A stretch of 64,000 nt of DNA from Fibrobacterota bacterium. Its GTDB lineage: Bacteria; Fibrobacterota; Chitinivibrionia; Chitinivibrionales; Chitinispirillaceae. Shown one piece after another: positions 54,668-63,046 of this stretch. Under the pieces are notes generated by a model, which worked only from the letters and a program-made list of their open reading frames with translations, made no database searches and had not been told where the DNA came from. The stretch lies in the NCBI GenBank assembly GCA_023459055.1, contig JAEWVR010000004.1, positions 1-64,000 on the forward strand, given 5' to 3'. Both the position numbers and the translations under genes were made by a program. Positions within the stretch are counted from its first letter, which is position 1, and every line of letters starts with the position of its first letter.

Positions 54668-54802
54668 ATGACATAGCTCCGGAAAAAAAGGAAACAATCT
54701 CAGGTTATAGTTTTCTTCTGAAACGATTCAAATTCATCCATCATAAATCCCAAAGTCTTATATGAATTCGTTTACAAATATAGAAACGTTTGATGTAATC
54801 GA

Positions 54803-54831
54803 ATCATACATTGGTGTGTGATTTAGATCAA
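54803..54831 (-). promoter_or_regulatory. Candidate promoter and FNR-like box before the synthetase
   Basis: On the minus strand TTGATC (54826-54831), 17-bp spacer and TATGAT (54803-54808) form a candidate promoter. The same start, TTGATCTAAATCAC (54818-54831), matches the FNR/CRP-type half-sites TTGAT-N4-ATCAA at nine of ten positions. Overlap with the -35 box would suggest repression, but no regulator is identified. Confidence 0.35.
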
Positions 54832-55146
54832 GAAAATTACAATGATTGATCATTTTCGTTTTTTAAGCGTTTAAAAAATGTCATGACTACATTACCCCAA
54901 CTGAAATATCCAGACGTATGCAAAATCATACATCATTTGACCATCGCCATTAATGTCCACATCATTTTTTATTTTCAACTATTAATGTACATGCAATCTC
55001 TAAGCAGACTGAATCATGTCATTGACTGAACGGTAATTTACAGATACGGTAATACCTGAAAGTACTACAAAAGGATAGATGCATCATTTAATTACAGTGT
55101 GATGTCATGATCACAAAAACAACTGACAGAAAGGATAGGCGGGTAA

Positions 55147-55173
55147 ATGGAGACGTAAACAATACGTCTCCAT
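55147..55173 (-). terminator. Hairpin after the P-type ATPase gene
   Basis: ATGGAGACGTA (55147-55157) pairs perfectly with TACGTCTCCAT (55163-55173), loop AACAA, 8 bp beyond the ATPase stop on the minus strand. Only ATTT follows, so termination efficiency is uncertain. Confidence 0.55.
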
Positions 55174-55181
55174 AATAACTG

Positions 55182-57911
55182 TCATTTTGTTAACTTACTA
55201 ATACTCCACTGACCCTGACTGAATAGTTCCGGTGAAAATTTCTTTCGAATGCTCTCAATAATCACCGCAGCGATTCCGGGAAGTGCAGCCCAGACAAGCT
55301 CAGTTCCTGTCAATGGATGTGTCTTAAACAGTGCATTTGCCTGTGGAAGGAAGACAACAATCATCTGAAGCCCCAGACCTATAAACATACATACTATCAG
55401 CCATGGATTTTTAAATAATCCAAGCTTCAAAACACCTATTTCCGTTGAACGGGCCTGAAACGCAAATAGCCACTCGAAGATTACAATACTTGTAAATGCT
55501 ATTGTCTGACGTACTTCGTGCTTGACAATACCATCAACACCCTCCGGTATTGGTGCATGATGAAACAGCCAGGTTACAAACAGACTCATGCACAAAGCGA
55601 TGAACATCAGCCTGAATACCATTCCTTTAAAGATAAGCCCGACCCCCGCCTGACGTGGTGGCTGCAATAGCTCCCTGCCGGTACCCGGTTCAAGTCCCAG
55701 TGGTATTGCAACCATCGCTCCGGTTACAAGGTTAATCCACAGAATCTGGATTGGTTCCAGTGGTGATTCACCATAGAACAGAACACTCATAAAAAGTGTC
55801 AATAGTTCAGAGAAACAGGTCATAAGCAGGAAGAATACCGCATTACGCAGCCGGTTAAAAACAATACGTCCCTCCTCCACCGCGCTCACGATTGATGCAA
55901 AATTATCATCAACAAGAATCATATCCGATGCCTCTTTTGCAACATCGGTACCGGTGATACCCATCGAAACACCAATATTGGCTGCTTCAAGTGCAGGTGC
56001 ATCATTGACACCATCACCGGTCATTGCCGCGATATGTCCCGATTGACGAAACGCATTGACGATTCTTAATTTGTGAAGTGGTTCGATTCTGGCAAATACC
56101 GTCTGTGTTTTACAAACTTCAACAAGCTGTTCCTGCGACAAATGTTCGATATCTTTACTTGTTATCCCCTTTGCCCCCACTTCGCAAATGCCTATCTGTG
56201 ATGCAATCGCGACTGCAGTATCAGGATTATCACCGGTGATCATCGCTACCCTGATCCCCGCTTTTTTGCACTTTGCAACCGCATCCTTTGCCTCTTCACG
56301 TGCAGGATCGATCATTGCGATAAGCCCGATAAAGGCCAGTTTCCCTGCAAAGCTTTCCGCATGCAACTTCCCCGATTCCACAGGATACGGCGCTGCAGCA
56401 ACCGCAAGGACACGAAGTGCCTTACCAGCCATGGTCCGGTTGACAGAAAGTATCCGGTCAATTGACTCCTGATCAAGTGCGATAGTGCCGGATGCAGTTT
56501 CGATGCATTTACACATTGGCAATACTTTTTCAATCGACCCCTTGACATACACTGTTCTCACGCCATTATAATTATGCAAAGTAGCCATATACTGGTTCTG
56601 ACTGTCAAATGATATTTCGTCAAGTCGTGGCTGCACCTGTTCAATATCTTTTTTATAGATGCCCAGTTTTGCAGCAGCAGTCAGCAGAGCACCTTCAGTC
56701 GGATCACCTAGAATACTCCATGATGATTCCTTACCTGTCAACACTGCATCATTACAGAGTGCGACCATTCCGAGCATTTTTGAGAGGCTTTTGTCACCGG
56801 TAACTTTTTGACCGTCAAGCATAAAATCGCCACTTGGTGCATAACCGCCGCCGGTCACAGTATAATGACGTTCATCAAGCCATACCTCTTTGACTGTCAT
56901 CTCATTAAGGGTAAGCGTTCCCGTTTTGTCGGTACAGATAACCGTTGCTGTGCCCAGCGTTTCAACCGATGTCAATTTTCTGATAATGACATTGCGCTTT
57001 GCCATCTTGTTAACGCAAATCGCAAGTACCACCGTAACTGCAGCTGGTAATCCTTCCGGGATACCCGAAACAGCCGCCGCAACTGCAAGCAGGAGAACAT
57101 CAATCCATGGCATGCCGTTGATTAGTCCTGCGATACCAAGTACAATACAGGCAATCAGTACTATCCAGATCAGGGAGTGACCAAGTTTGTTGACATTCTG
57201 CTGAAGCGGTGTGATCTCTTTGCCGGTATTTTGAATCGCTTCGGCAATGTGACCAATCTCTGTTTGCATACCTGTTGCGGTAATCACAGCCAGTGCGCGA
57301 CCATGACTTACCGTTGTCCCCATGAACACCATATTTTTTCGATCATGGATTGATACATCAGCTGCAACCGCTGCACTAATTTTATCAACCGGCATTGATT
57401 CTCCGGTAAGTGCAGACTCATTCACCCTGAGATTTGCACACTCAATAATTCGTGCATCTGCGGCGATTCTATCACCGGCATCAAGGATAAGCAGATCACC
57501 GGGAACCAGTTCCGCTGCGTCAATAAGCAGTGGTTTATCATTGCGGCGAACTTTCGCTTTTGGGGCACTCATTTTAAGTAGGGCATTCATTGCTTTGCGG
57601 GCTTTCATCTCCTGAATAAAACCGATCAGCGCCATAAAAATAAGCACCGCTATAATTACCAGTGCATCGGTAATCCCTTTGACAACTGCTTTCAGGGTAG
57701 CTGCAGCGACAAGAATGTACACCAGTGGATTAGCAAACTGTTCAAACAGGATCAGGTACCATGGCTCCTGTGTTTTTGAGACCAGACGGTTAGTACCAAA
57801 TGTCTGAACCCTTTCGCTTACCTGAGTTGTTGTAAGCCCGCTTATGGGGCATTGGGATTCATTCATCACCTCATCGGACGACAAACCCCAGGGATTCTCA
57901 ATATGTTTCAT
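55182..57911 (-). CDS. P-type cation ATPase, Ca2+ (P2A) type
   Basis: 909 residues. Phosphorylation site CTDKTGTLTLNEM, actuator LTGESMPVDK, nucleotide-binding region and hinge TGDGVNDAPAL. Membrane helix M4 contains VSGIPEGLPAAVTVVLAI, the PEGLP motif of calcium pumps, and M6 has LWINLVTGAMVAIPLG. N-terminal cation-transporter domain present (GLTTTQVSERVQTFGTN). It exports Ca2+ or Mn2+ from the cytoplasm using ATP. The first gene of this pair is the TerB-like gene, 12 bp upstream; both are on the minus strand. Substrate preference between Ca2+ and Mn2+ cannot be settled by eye. Confidence 0.92.
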   Translation of the reverse strand: MKHIENPWGLSSDEVMNESQCPISGLTTTQVSERVQTFGTNRLVSKTQEPWYLILFEQFANPLVYILVAAATLKAVVKGITDALVIIAVLIFMALIGFIQEMKARKAMNALLKMSAPKAKVRRNDKPLLIDAAELVPGDLLILDAGDRIAADARIIECANLRVNESALTGESMPVDKISAAVAADVSIHDRKNMVFMGTTVSHGRALAVITATGMQTEIGHIAEAIQNTGKEITPLQQNVNKLGHSLIWIVLIACIVLGIAGLINGMPWIDVLLLAVAAAVSGIPEGLPAAVTVVLAICVNKMAKRNVIIRKLTSVETLGTATVICTDKTGTLTLNEMTVKEVWLDERHYTVTGGGYAPSGDFMLDGQKVTGDKSLSKMLGMVALCNDAVLTGKESSWSILGDPTEGALLTAAAKLGIYKKDIEQVQPRLDEISFDSQNQYMATLHNYNGVRTVYVKGSIEKVLPMCKCIETASGTIALDQESIDRILSVNRTMAGKALRVLAVAAAPYPVESGKLHAESFAGKLAFIGLIAMIDPAREEAKDAVAKCKKAGIRVAMITGDNPDTAVAIASQIGICEVGAKGITSKDIEHLSQEQLVEVCKTQTVFARIEPLHKLRIVNAFRQSGHIAAMTGDGVNDAPALEAANIGVSMGITGTDVAKEASDMILVDDNFASIVSAVEEGRIVFNRLRNAVFFLLMTCFSELLTLFMSVLFYGESPLEPIQILWINLVTGAMVAIPLGLEPGTGRELLQPPRQAGVGLIFKGMVFRLMFIALCMSLFVTWLFHHAPIPEGVDGIVKHEVRQTIAFTSIVIFEWLFAFQARSTEIGVLKLGLFKNPWLIVCMFIGLGLQMIVVFLPQANALFKTHPLTGTELVWAALPGIAAVIIESIRKKFSPELFSQGQWSISKLTK

Positions 57912-57923
57912 TGCGTATACTTT

Positions 57924-58508
57924 CTATGATAATTTCTGTTCACATGGAGTATTTTTCTTAAAGAATGCTTCAATCTTTGAAAGTACGGCCTTTTCAGAGG
58001 GTGATACCGAATCAACAAGACCAAGGAACCCCCCTGATGCTTCCGCTACGATACGGGCATGATCAAGTATATCTTTACGAAGCTCCTTCAGTGTCGTTTT
58101 TGAAACTACTTCACAAAGCCCATTCATATATTGTTCCCATGCATCATGCAGTGATGGTTCAGGTTTTTTCTTGAGCCACTCATTAAGGATCGCATGATCC
58201 TCGCCAAATCCATGCTTCGCTGCACCATCAAGGACTGCTTTACGCTCCTCTGGTGCAATGGACCCATCAGCCCATGCGACTTCGATAATTGGTACAAGGC
58301 AAAACGCTGCAAGGGTTTCCGGACGGATATTGCGTTCTACGAGCTCTTTAAGAATAGCAGGATTCTCTATCCCGGATACTTTCGAAAGTGTATCAGCAGT
58401 CTCTTTTTCATGCTGAAGCCGTTCCAGTTCTTTTTTAAGTACCAGGTTTTCAGAGTAGAAAAAAAGTGCTTCAAGCACTCTGCTTAACTTGGAAATGCTA
58501 TTTGACAT
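57924..58508 (-). CDS. TerB-like protein
   Basis: 194 residues, all helical. VPIIEVAWADGSIAPEERKA is the D-G-x-I-x-x-x-E signature of the TerB tellurite-resistance/DjlA-N fold, which can bind calcium through acidic residues. A coiled coil fills ~1-45 and a second helical bundle follows. AAGGATG precedes ATG 58508. The gene sits 12 bp before the Ca2+-type ATPase gene and they are probably co-transcribed, so it may sense or buffer the metal or membrane state that the pump handles. That link is inferred from position only. Confidence 0.8.
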   Translation of the reverse strand: MSNSISKLSRVLEALFFYSENLVLKKELERLQHEKETADTLSKVSGIENPAILKELVERNIRPETLAAFCLVPIIEVAWADGSIAPEERKAVLDGAAKHGFGEDHAILNEWLKKKPEPSLHDAWEQYMNGLCEVVSKTTLKELRKDILDHARIVAEASGGFLGLVDSVSPSEKAVLSKIEAFFKKNTPCEQKLS

Positions 58509-58738
58509 AACAACATCCTTCCGCTGATTTTCCGATGTACATTCTGTTTAGCTGATTCTACAGTCCAACATTAAACAATGATTGTAACCACTGTATATAA
58601 ATCAGGAACCGGCTGGAATGCAACTGTAATTTGATGCTGCGCGGGTTGTGTTAATGACAGAATTGTATCAGAGAGTGGAAAGACAAACGTTGATGATCTG
58701 TTCTGAAAGGGTTTGCTAATATTTGTAGAATAATAAAT

Positions 58739-58822
58739 AACCACAGAGGACACAGAGAACACTGAGGGTTGAATTAAGAATGTTTTTAACCCTATTTTCC
58801 TGTCTCTGTGTTCTCTGTGGTA
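58739..58822. repeat. CCACAGAG imperfect inverted repeat
   Basis: CCACAGAGGACACAGAGAAC (58741-58760) and the following bases to GGGTT (58770) pair with AACCC (58788 onward) through CTCTGTGTTCTCTGTGG (58804-58820), giving arms of about 32-35 nt around a 17-nt spacer. The CCACAGAGxACACAGAG arms match a repeat seen in many uncultured-bacterium genomes, from memory. It lies in a gap with no gene; a 101-codon frame across it is an artefact. Confidence 0.7.
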
Positions 58823-58880
58823 AACTAAAAATCTTGCGAAACCTTGCATTCCCTTTTTGTCGCTTACGAATAACATTGCC

Positions 58881-60218
58881 TTAAAAGAAATACATTACCC
58901 GTAACATCCAGTACCAGTCTTTGGTTCTTGGGCAAATTTCTCTATAGACACCCTGCGTTGGAGGGCCTGGAACATAGGGTAATTTTAAAATATGATCACT
59001 TGCAACCTGACCGCTTATTTTAAATCGTTTGAATGTTTTAGCTGCATAGATTGACCATTTGAAATCATCATCATGACTGGCAAGTATACTATCAGGTGAT
59101 GGTGCATTAGTGTACGGTAATGGCGAGCGCTTTAACCAGACATTTTCAGCGGTGTTTAAATAGGGTGATTTGTAATACTCAACTTCACATGATAAGACAT
59201 CAAGGAGTTTAAACACCGGAACATTAAATCCAAGCATCACCGGCATACGTTCAACCGGTTTTTCATAATAAACCGGGTAATTTTTCATTCCAATAAATGC
59301 CCACTCACCATATAATTTAAGATCTTCTTTTCCAAAAACAGTCGTTCCAAATAAAGCTTTGGGATCAAAAGAAAACCGTGCCATGGCCTTTGTACCTCTG
59401 AATGTTGCATTGATCGTATCGCCACTTGTTGAATCATATATCTGTACCCATTGTCTGTTTATTGATGACTTCATTCTCATCGTATCAGTACCGGGCTCAA
59501 CATGTGTTTTGTCAAATGAGATCATATGGGCGTGTGACAATCCGGCCCCAAAGTCAACTATTCCTGCAAGATTCACCGATAGAATATACGAGAGTGAAAA
59601 ATCGTGAATCGGAAAATCCCGGCATTCATTTGTAAACCATAGATCTGTTTTGAAACTGCTTTTTTCACTGATAGCATAGCTATAATTCCCATGTAATCCT
59701 ATCAGTTTCTCCTTGTCAGAAAGTTCAAACCCTGAGCAGATATATCCCGGATAGGTTCCACTCCTGAAAAGATATTCCCCAAGATTGCGTACATCAGGAT
59801 TATACTTCACAGGAAAATATCCGAATTCTCCAAAAAATGTATGATCTCCTTTTTTAATTGCATCCTCAATAGCAGCATCAATAAGATACGCAACCCATTT
59901 TCGTCTTCCAAACTCAGCACTGACAATTTTAGTATTAAGCACCTGATATGCCGTTGTTAATCCAATGTGAAACCTTACTTTTCCATATTCTTCAAATCGC
60001 GAAACGCACTTAATTCCGGCATCAAAATCATTAAGAATCTGATTTGTAAAATCGTAGTCCACACCATCACCGGCACTATATACAGAACTCTGGACTTTTC
60101 CGAATGTAAAAAATCCCCACTTAGTAAACGTTGTCCTGACAGAATCGCCAATATCTGAAAAACAAAAACTGCACAAAAGTGCGATCATTAATAATGTCTT
60201 TATGTAATGCATTTCCAT
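58881..60218 (-). CDS. Predicted outer-membrane barrel protein, unknown
   Basis: 445 residues. Signal peptide (TLLMIALLCSFCFS) then beta-rich sequence with many alternating aromatic residues: KVRFHIGLTTAYQVL, DLKLYGEWAFIGMKNYPVYY, LLDVLSCEVEYYKSPYLN. It ends DWYWMLRVMYFF, the terminal aromatic strand of outer-membrane barrels. The order of strands and the conserved ICPRTKDW segment do not match a porin family I know. Possible ATG codons are 60218 and two codons in. It is the last gene of a run on the minus strand from 62993. Confidence 0.7.
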   Translation of the reverse strand: MEMHYIKTLLMIALLCSFCFSDIGDSVRTTFTKWGFFTFGKVQSSVYSAGDGVDYDFTNQILNDFDAGIKCVSRFEEYGKVRFHIGLTTAYQVLNTKIVSAEFGRRKWVAYLIDAAIEDAIKKGDHTFFGEFGYFPVKYNPDVRNLGEYLFRSGTYPGYICSGFELSDKEKLIGLHGNYSYAISEKSSFKTDLWFTNECRDFPIHDFSLSYILSVNLAGIVDFGAGLSHAHMISFDKTHVEPGTDTMRMKSSINRQWVQIYDSTSGDTINATFRGTKAMARFSFDPKALFGTTVFGKEDLKLYGEWAFIGMKNYPVYYEKPVERMPVMLGFNVPVFKLLDVLSCEVEYYKSPYLNTAENVWLKRSPLPYTNAPSPDSILASHDDDFKWSIYAAKTFKRFKISGQVASDHILKLPYVPGPPTQGVYREICPRTKDWYWMLRVMYFF

Positions 60219-60274
60219 TCCCGCCTTATCTTCTTGTCTAGTAAATTAGTAATTAACATCCTGATTAACACTGC

Positions 60275-62170
60275 TTATAATGAAAGTACAAATTCAACAA
60301 GATCTTTTAACTCCTGATTTGAAAGCTTGTAGGCATTTGTAGAATGAAGTCTGTTAATACAAACGCTGTCCATACTGATAGAACTTCCAATATGATCCCA
60401 TGGTGATGTTCGCCAGCATTCGTTGAGACTCGGAACTTTAATCTGCGCTGTCGCATCCCAGATATCATTACAAATTGAAGGAGTATATTTCAGGTTCGTA
60501 AACAGTTTTCCCGGATGACACTCAATACAATCAACTTTAGCTTTATTGTAATAAATTTCTCTGCCACGTTGTGCTGATTCTGATAACTGCCCTTTGACAA
60601 GATAAGGACTTGGAACCGGTTTGAGTCTCATAAAGAACGCTTCCATAGGCAATTGAACGGAATCCTGCGGTTGTCTTCCCAGCTCATTCAATATGCCGTA
60701 ATATATCGACTCTCTGGTGTTTGCTCTTTTTCCATTCCAGTTGGTTCGCGGTGTCCACCAGGAGTAGAGCATTGATTTGGCGTTTTTCTGTGCACCATTA
60801 GCGCCAGACAAGATCCAGTTCAAAGCATCAGGGCGGGTATGCGGATGGCATGAATTACACGATTGCCATGCTCCGGTGCAATGGTAAATATCACCGCAAT
60901 AAAATTGATACTCACCGTTTCGTTCCATGGTCATAGCCGGTTCACTTCCAAGCTCTATTTTAGCAAATGCTTTTCCTGTTGACAAACTAATATTAAATTC
61001 TTCAACAAAATTGCTGAAGTATCCGGCTGTATATGCCTTGTTGTCAATAATTGCAAGTGCTCTTGGCGTTCTGCCTTCAACGGTAACACGTTTACGGATA
61101 GATGTTTTGTTCAATGTACCAAATTTTCCTGCAAGCCAGGTCGTTCCTTTTGATAGTTCCAGCAGCTGGGCAAAATCGATAATCGATAGTTCATTACTCC
61201 CGGCATGTGCAACACAGACAAACTTACCATCATCGGTACATGCAACACCCCATGGATTTGCGCACCCGATATCTGTTGAATAATCAAGGGATATATCATT
61301 CAGCAGTTTTTTATTGGCTATGTCAAGTATTGCCAGATCATTTGTATGCACCCAGCCGGCATCTATTCGTGTTGCCTGAAGTGTATAATAGCCAACCAGA
61401 TGTGTTATCAAAGCATATTTTCCATCAGGAGTAATCGTTACTCCAAACACAGAATGACTTCCCTGTGTTAAGCCAAATGTAGTGATTTTGTAATCGTTAT
61501 TTATTTCTATTAAGGAGATATCACAATGAGCGCTTGCAGTATCAGTTGCTCTTGCTAAAGGAAGAGAGTTAGCAACCACCAGTGTTTTTCCATCTGGGGT
61601 GATCTTTGCAGCATATGGTTCCCGTGTTACTTTAACCCTTCTGATTTCCTTACCGGCACTTATATCGACTACTGAAACATCATCAGAAAACTGGTTACAG
61701 ACATACAGTGTTTTACCATCGTGGCTTATAACAGGAGCACGCGCGCTGTGACCAACCTTTATTTTTTTAATAATTTTTCCGGACGCTTCATCAAGCTCAT
61801 AGACAAAACCTTCCGGCCACAACTCAGAAGAACACGTTACATAGAGTTTTGAACCATCCGGAGAAACTGCAACACCGGTCACTTCATTCGGTAACTTTAT
61901 TTTTTTTGCAACACTTTTTGCTGCAATGTTTACAATTGCGACTTTTTTTGAAGTTTGTTCTGCCACATACAGTTTTGTTTTATCCGGTGATGGTACAAGA
62001 TCTGTCGGTGAGAGATACACGGGTTTTGCGGCGGTAGCAATGTCTCTATTGAGCGCCAGCGCCTCAAATACAATATTTGGAGCCACCACATCATTGACAT
62101 CTGCAGAAAATGTATTTGTAGTAATTACCAACAACGTACTACCTATTGTAAACAACTTTTTAAAACACAT
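60275..62170 (-). CDS. Periplasmic beta-propeller with c-type haem domain
   Basis: About 631 residues from ATG 62170, which follows CAGGAGGG; the longer frame is discarded. Signal peptide then YVTN-type propeller blades (~40-420): VAVSPDGSKLYVTC, PVISHDGKTLYVCNQFSDD and ITPDGKTLVVANS. The C-terminal part has two haem sites, SCNSCHPH (CxxCH) and CIECHPG, as in di-haem peroxidases (MauG/CcpA-like). It may be a surface or periplasmic electron-transfer protein or peroxidase. Its start is 1 nt beyond the stop of the gene encoding the sorting-tail protein, so the two are translationally coupled. Substrate unknown. Confidence 0.85.
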   Translation of the reverse strand: MCFKKLFTIGSTLLVITTNTFSADVNDVVAPNIVFEALALNRDIATAAKPVYLSPTDLVPSPDKTKLYVAEQTSKKVAIVNIAAKSVAKKIKLPNEVTGVAVSPDGSKLYVTCSSELWPEGFVYELDEASGKIIKKIKVGHSARAPVISHDGKTLYVCNQFSDDVSVVDISAGKEIRRVKVTREPYAAKITPDGKTLVVANSLPLARATDTASAHCDISLIEINNDYKITTFGLTQGSHSVFGVTITPDGKYALITHLVGYYTLQATRIDAGWVHTNDLAILDIANKKLLNDISLDYSTDIGCANPWGVACTDDGKFVCVAHAGSNELSIIDFAQLLELSKGTTWLAGKFGTLNKTSIRKRVTVEGRTPRALAIIDNKAYTAGYFSNFVEEFNISLSTGKAFAKIELGSEPAMTMERNGEYQFYCGDIYHCTGAWQSCNSCHPHTRPDALNWILSGANGAQKNAKSMLYSWWTPRTNWNGKRANTRESIYYGILNELGRQPQDSVQLPMEAFFMRLKPVPSPYLVKGQLSESAQRGREIYYNKAKVDCIECHPGKLFTNLKYTPSICNDIWDATAQIKVPSLNECWRTSPWDHIGSSISMDSVCINRLHSTNAYKLSNQELKDLVEFVLSL

Positions 62171-62171
62171 T

Positions 62172-62993
62172 TCAGAACCCTCCTGCTGATCGTTGTACGA
62201 GGATTTTTTCATTCATCACCTTTTTCCCATCTACGGTTAAAAGTAAGAAATAGACTCCGTTGGCTATGGCTGGCATTGCTTTACTCACGTTAATCATTTC
62301 TTTACCGGCACCTGATGCATATACCTTTTTGAAAAGTTTGCCAGCGTGTCTACCCGAAAGCGATATCAGTTCACCAGATACTGTTGCAGGTTCTGACAAA
62401 TTGAAATTGAATACAAAACGATTATTTCCAAGAGCATTCAAAACCGGAGCTATTTTGTTGTTCTTGTATCGATAAACAATGCCAACGTTTGATTCCATTT
62501 TGGCATAGTACAGCAGTTCGTCATCACTGCTGCAGATTGTAATTGTGCCATCATCAGCATACTTGATTTTATTGATCAGATTACCATTCTGCAAAATCTC
62601 ATACTCATTTCCATCACCGCTGAACCTGACATCACCATCTAACTGGTCAACGCCAAACTGGTCTCTGACATTCAGTACTTTCTGATTGCCATCAGTTGAA
62701 ATTTTTGAGCAGAACAGCGTGTCCCCGTTAAAATTATAGGATGTCTCGATTTTTCCACCTGTAGTATTCTCAATTATTGTTCTTTTAATGAATGTTGAAT
62801 CTGCCATATATAATGTTCGTTCGGTATTAACATCACCCTCATATTTGAATTCATAAAACATGATACTGTTATCCACAGCGTCATAAAAATGGAGATATTT
62901 TACTGATTCATCAGCATGAACAATAATGAAAAAGGAACATAGTGCAGCACAAAGCAACTTTCCCTTTTTGTACAATTCACCTGTTCGTGACAT
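62172..62993 (-). CDS. Secreted protein with type IX-like sorting tail
   Basis: 273 residues. Signal-like start (GKLLCAALCSFFIIVHADES). The body carries tandem beta segments of the YD/WGK-like kind (YNFNGDTLFCSKISTDG, NGNLINKIKYADDGT). The last ~60 residues, including ANGVYFLLLTVDGKKVMNEK, match the Por_Secre_tail pattern (G-x-Y-x-x-x-x-x-x-G...K...V) that directs cargo through the type IX system in Bacteroidota and Fibrobacterota. This is the best clue to the organism's group. It is coupled to the propeller/cytochrome gene. No T9SS machinery is in the window. Confidence 0.75.
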   Translation of the reverse strand: MSRTGELYKKGKLLCAALCSFFIIVHADESVKYLHFYDAVDNSIMFYEFKYEGDVNTERTLYMADSTFIKRTIIENTTGGKIETSYNFNGDTLFCSKISTDGNQKVLNVRDQFGVDQLDGDVRFSGDGNEYEILQNGNLINKIKYADDGTITICSSDDELLYYAKMESNVGIVYRYKNNKIAPVLNALGNNRFVFNFNLSEPATVSGELISLSGRHAGKLFKKVYASGAGKEMINVSKAMPAIANGVYFLLLTVDGKKVMNEKILVQRSAGGF

Positions 62994-63046
62994 GCGATAT
63001 CCTTTTAGATAGTGTTTATCAGTTTGAGTTATAATTATCCGGATTC

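Larger units (their letters stand above)
54668..55181. other. Intergenic region upstream of the synthetase
   Basis: Apart from the promoter and hairpin listed separately, a minus-strand open stretch at about 54910-54980 reads DVDINGDGQMMYDFAYVW and stops. The DxNxDG loop resembles dockerin or calcium-binding repeats and may be the decayed end of a lost gene. Confidence 0.35.

Noticed and set aside
54668..54697. Synthetase start at TTG 54697
   Set aside because: The extra residues (MFPFFPELCH) are outside the adenylation domain and the ATG at 54667 has GGAG upstream.
58571..58876. 101-codon frame on the minus strand
   Set aside because: It runs across an inverted repeat and has no ribosome site or recognisable protein.
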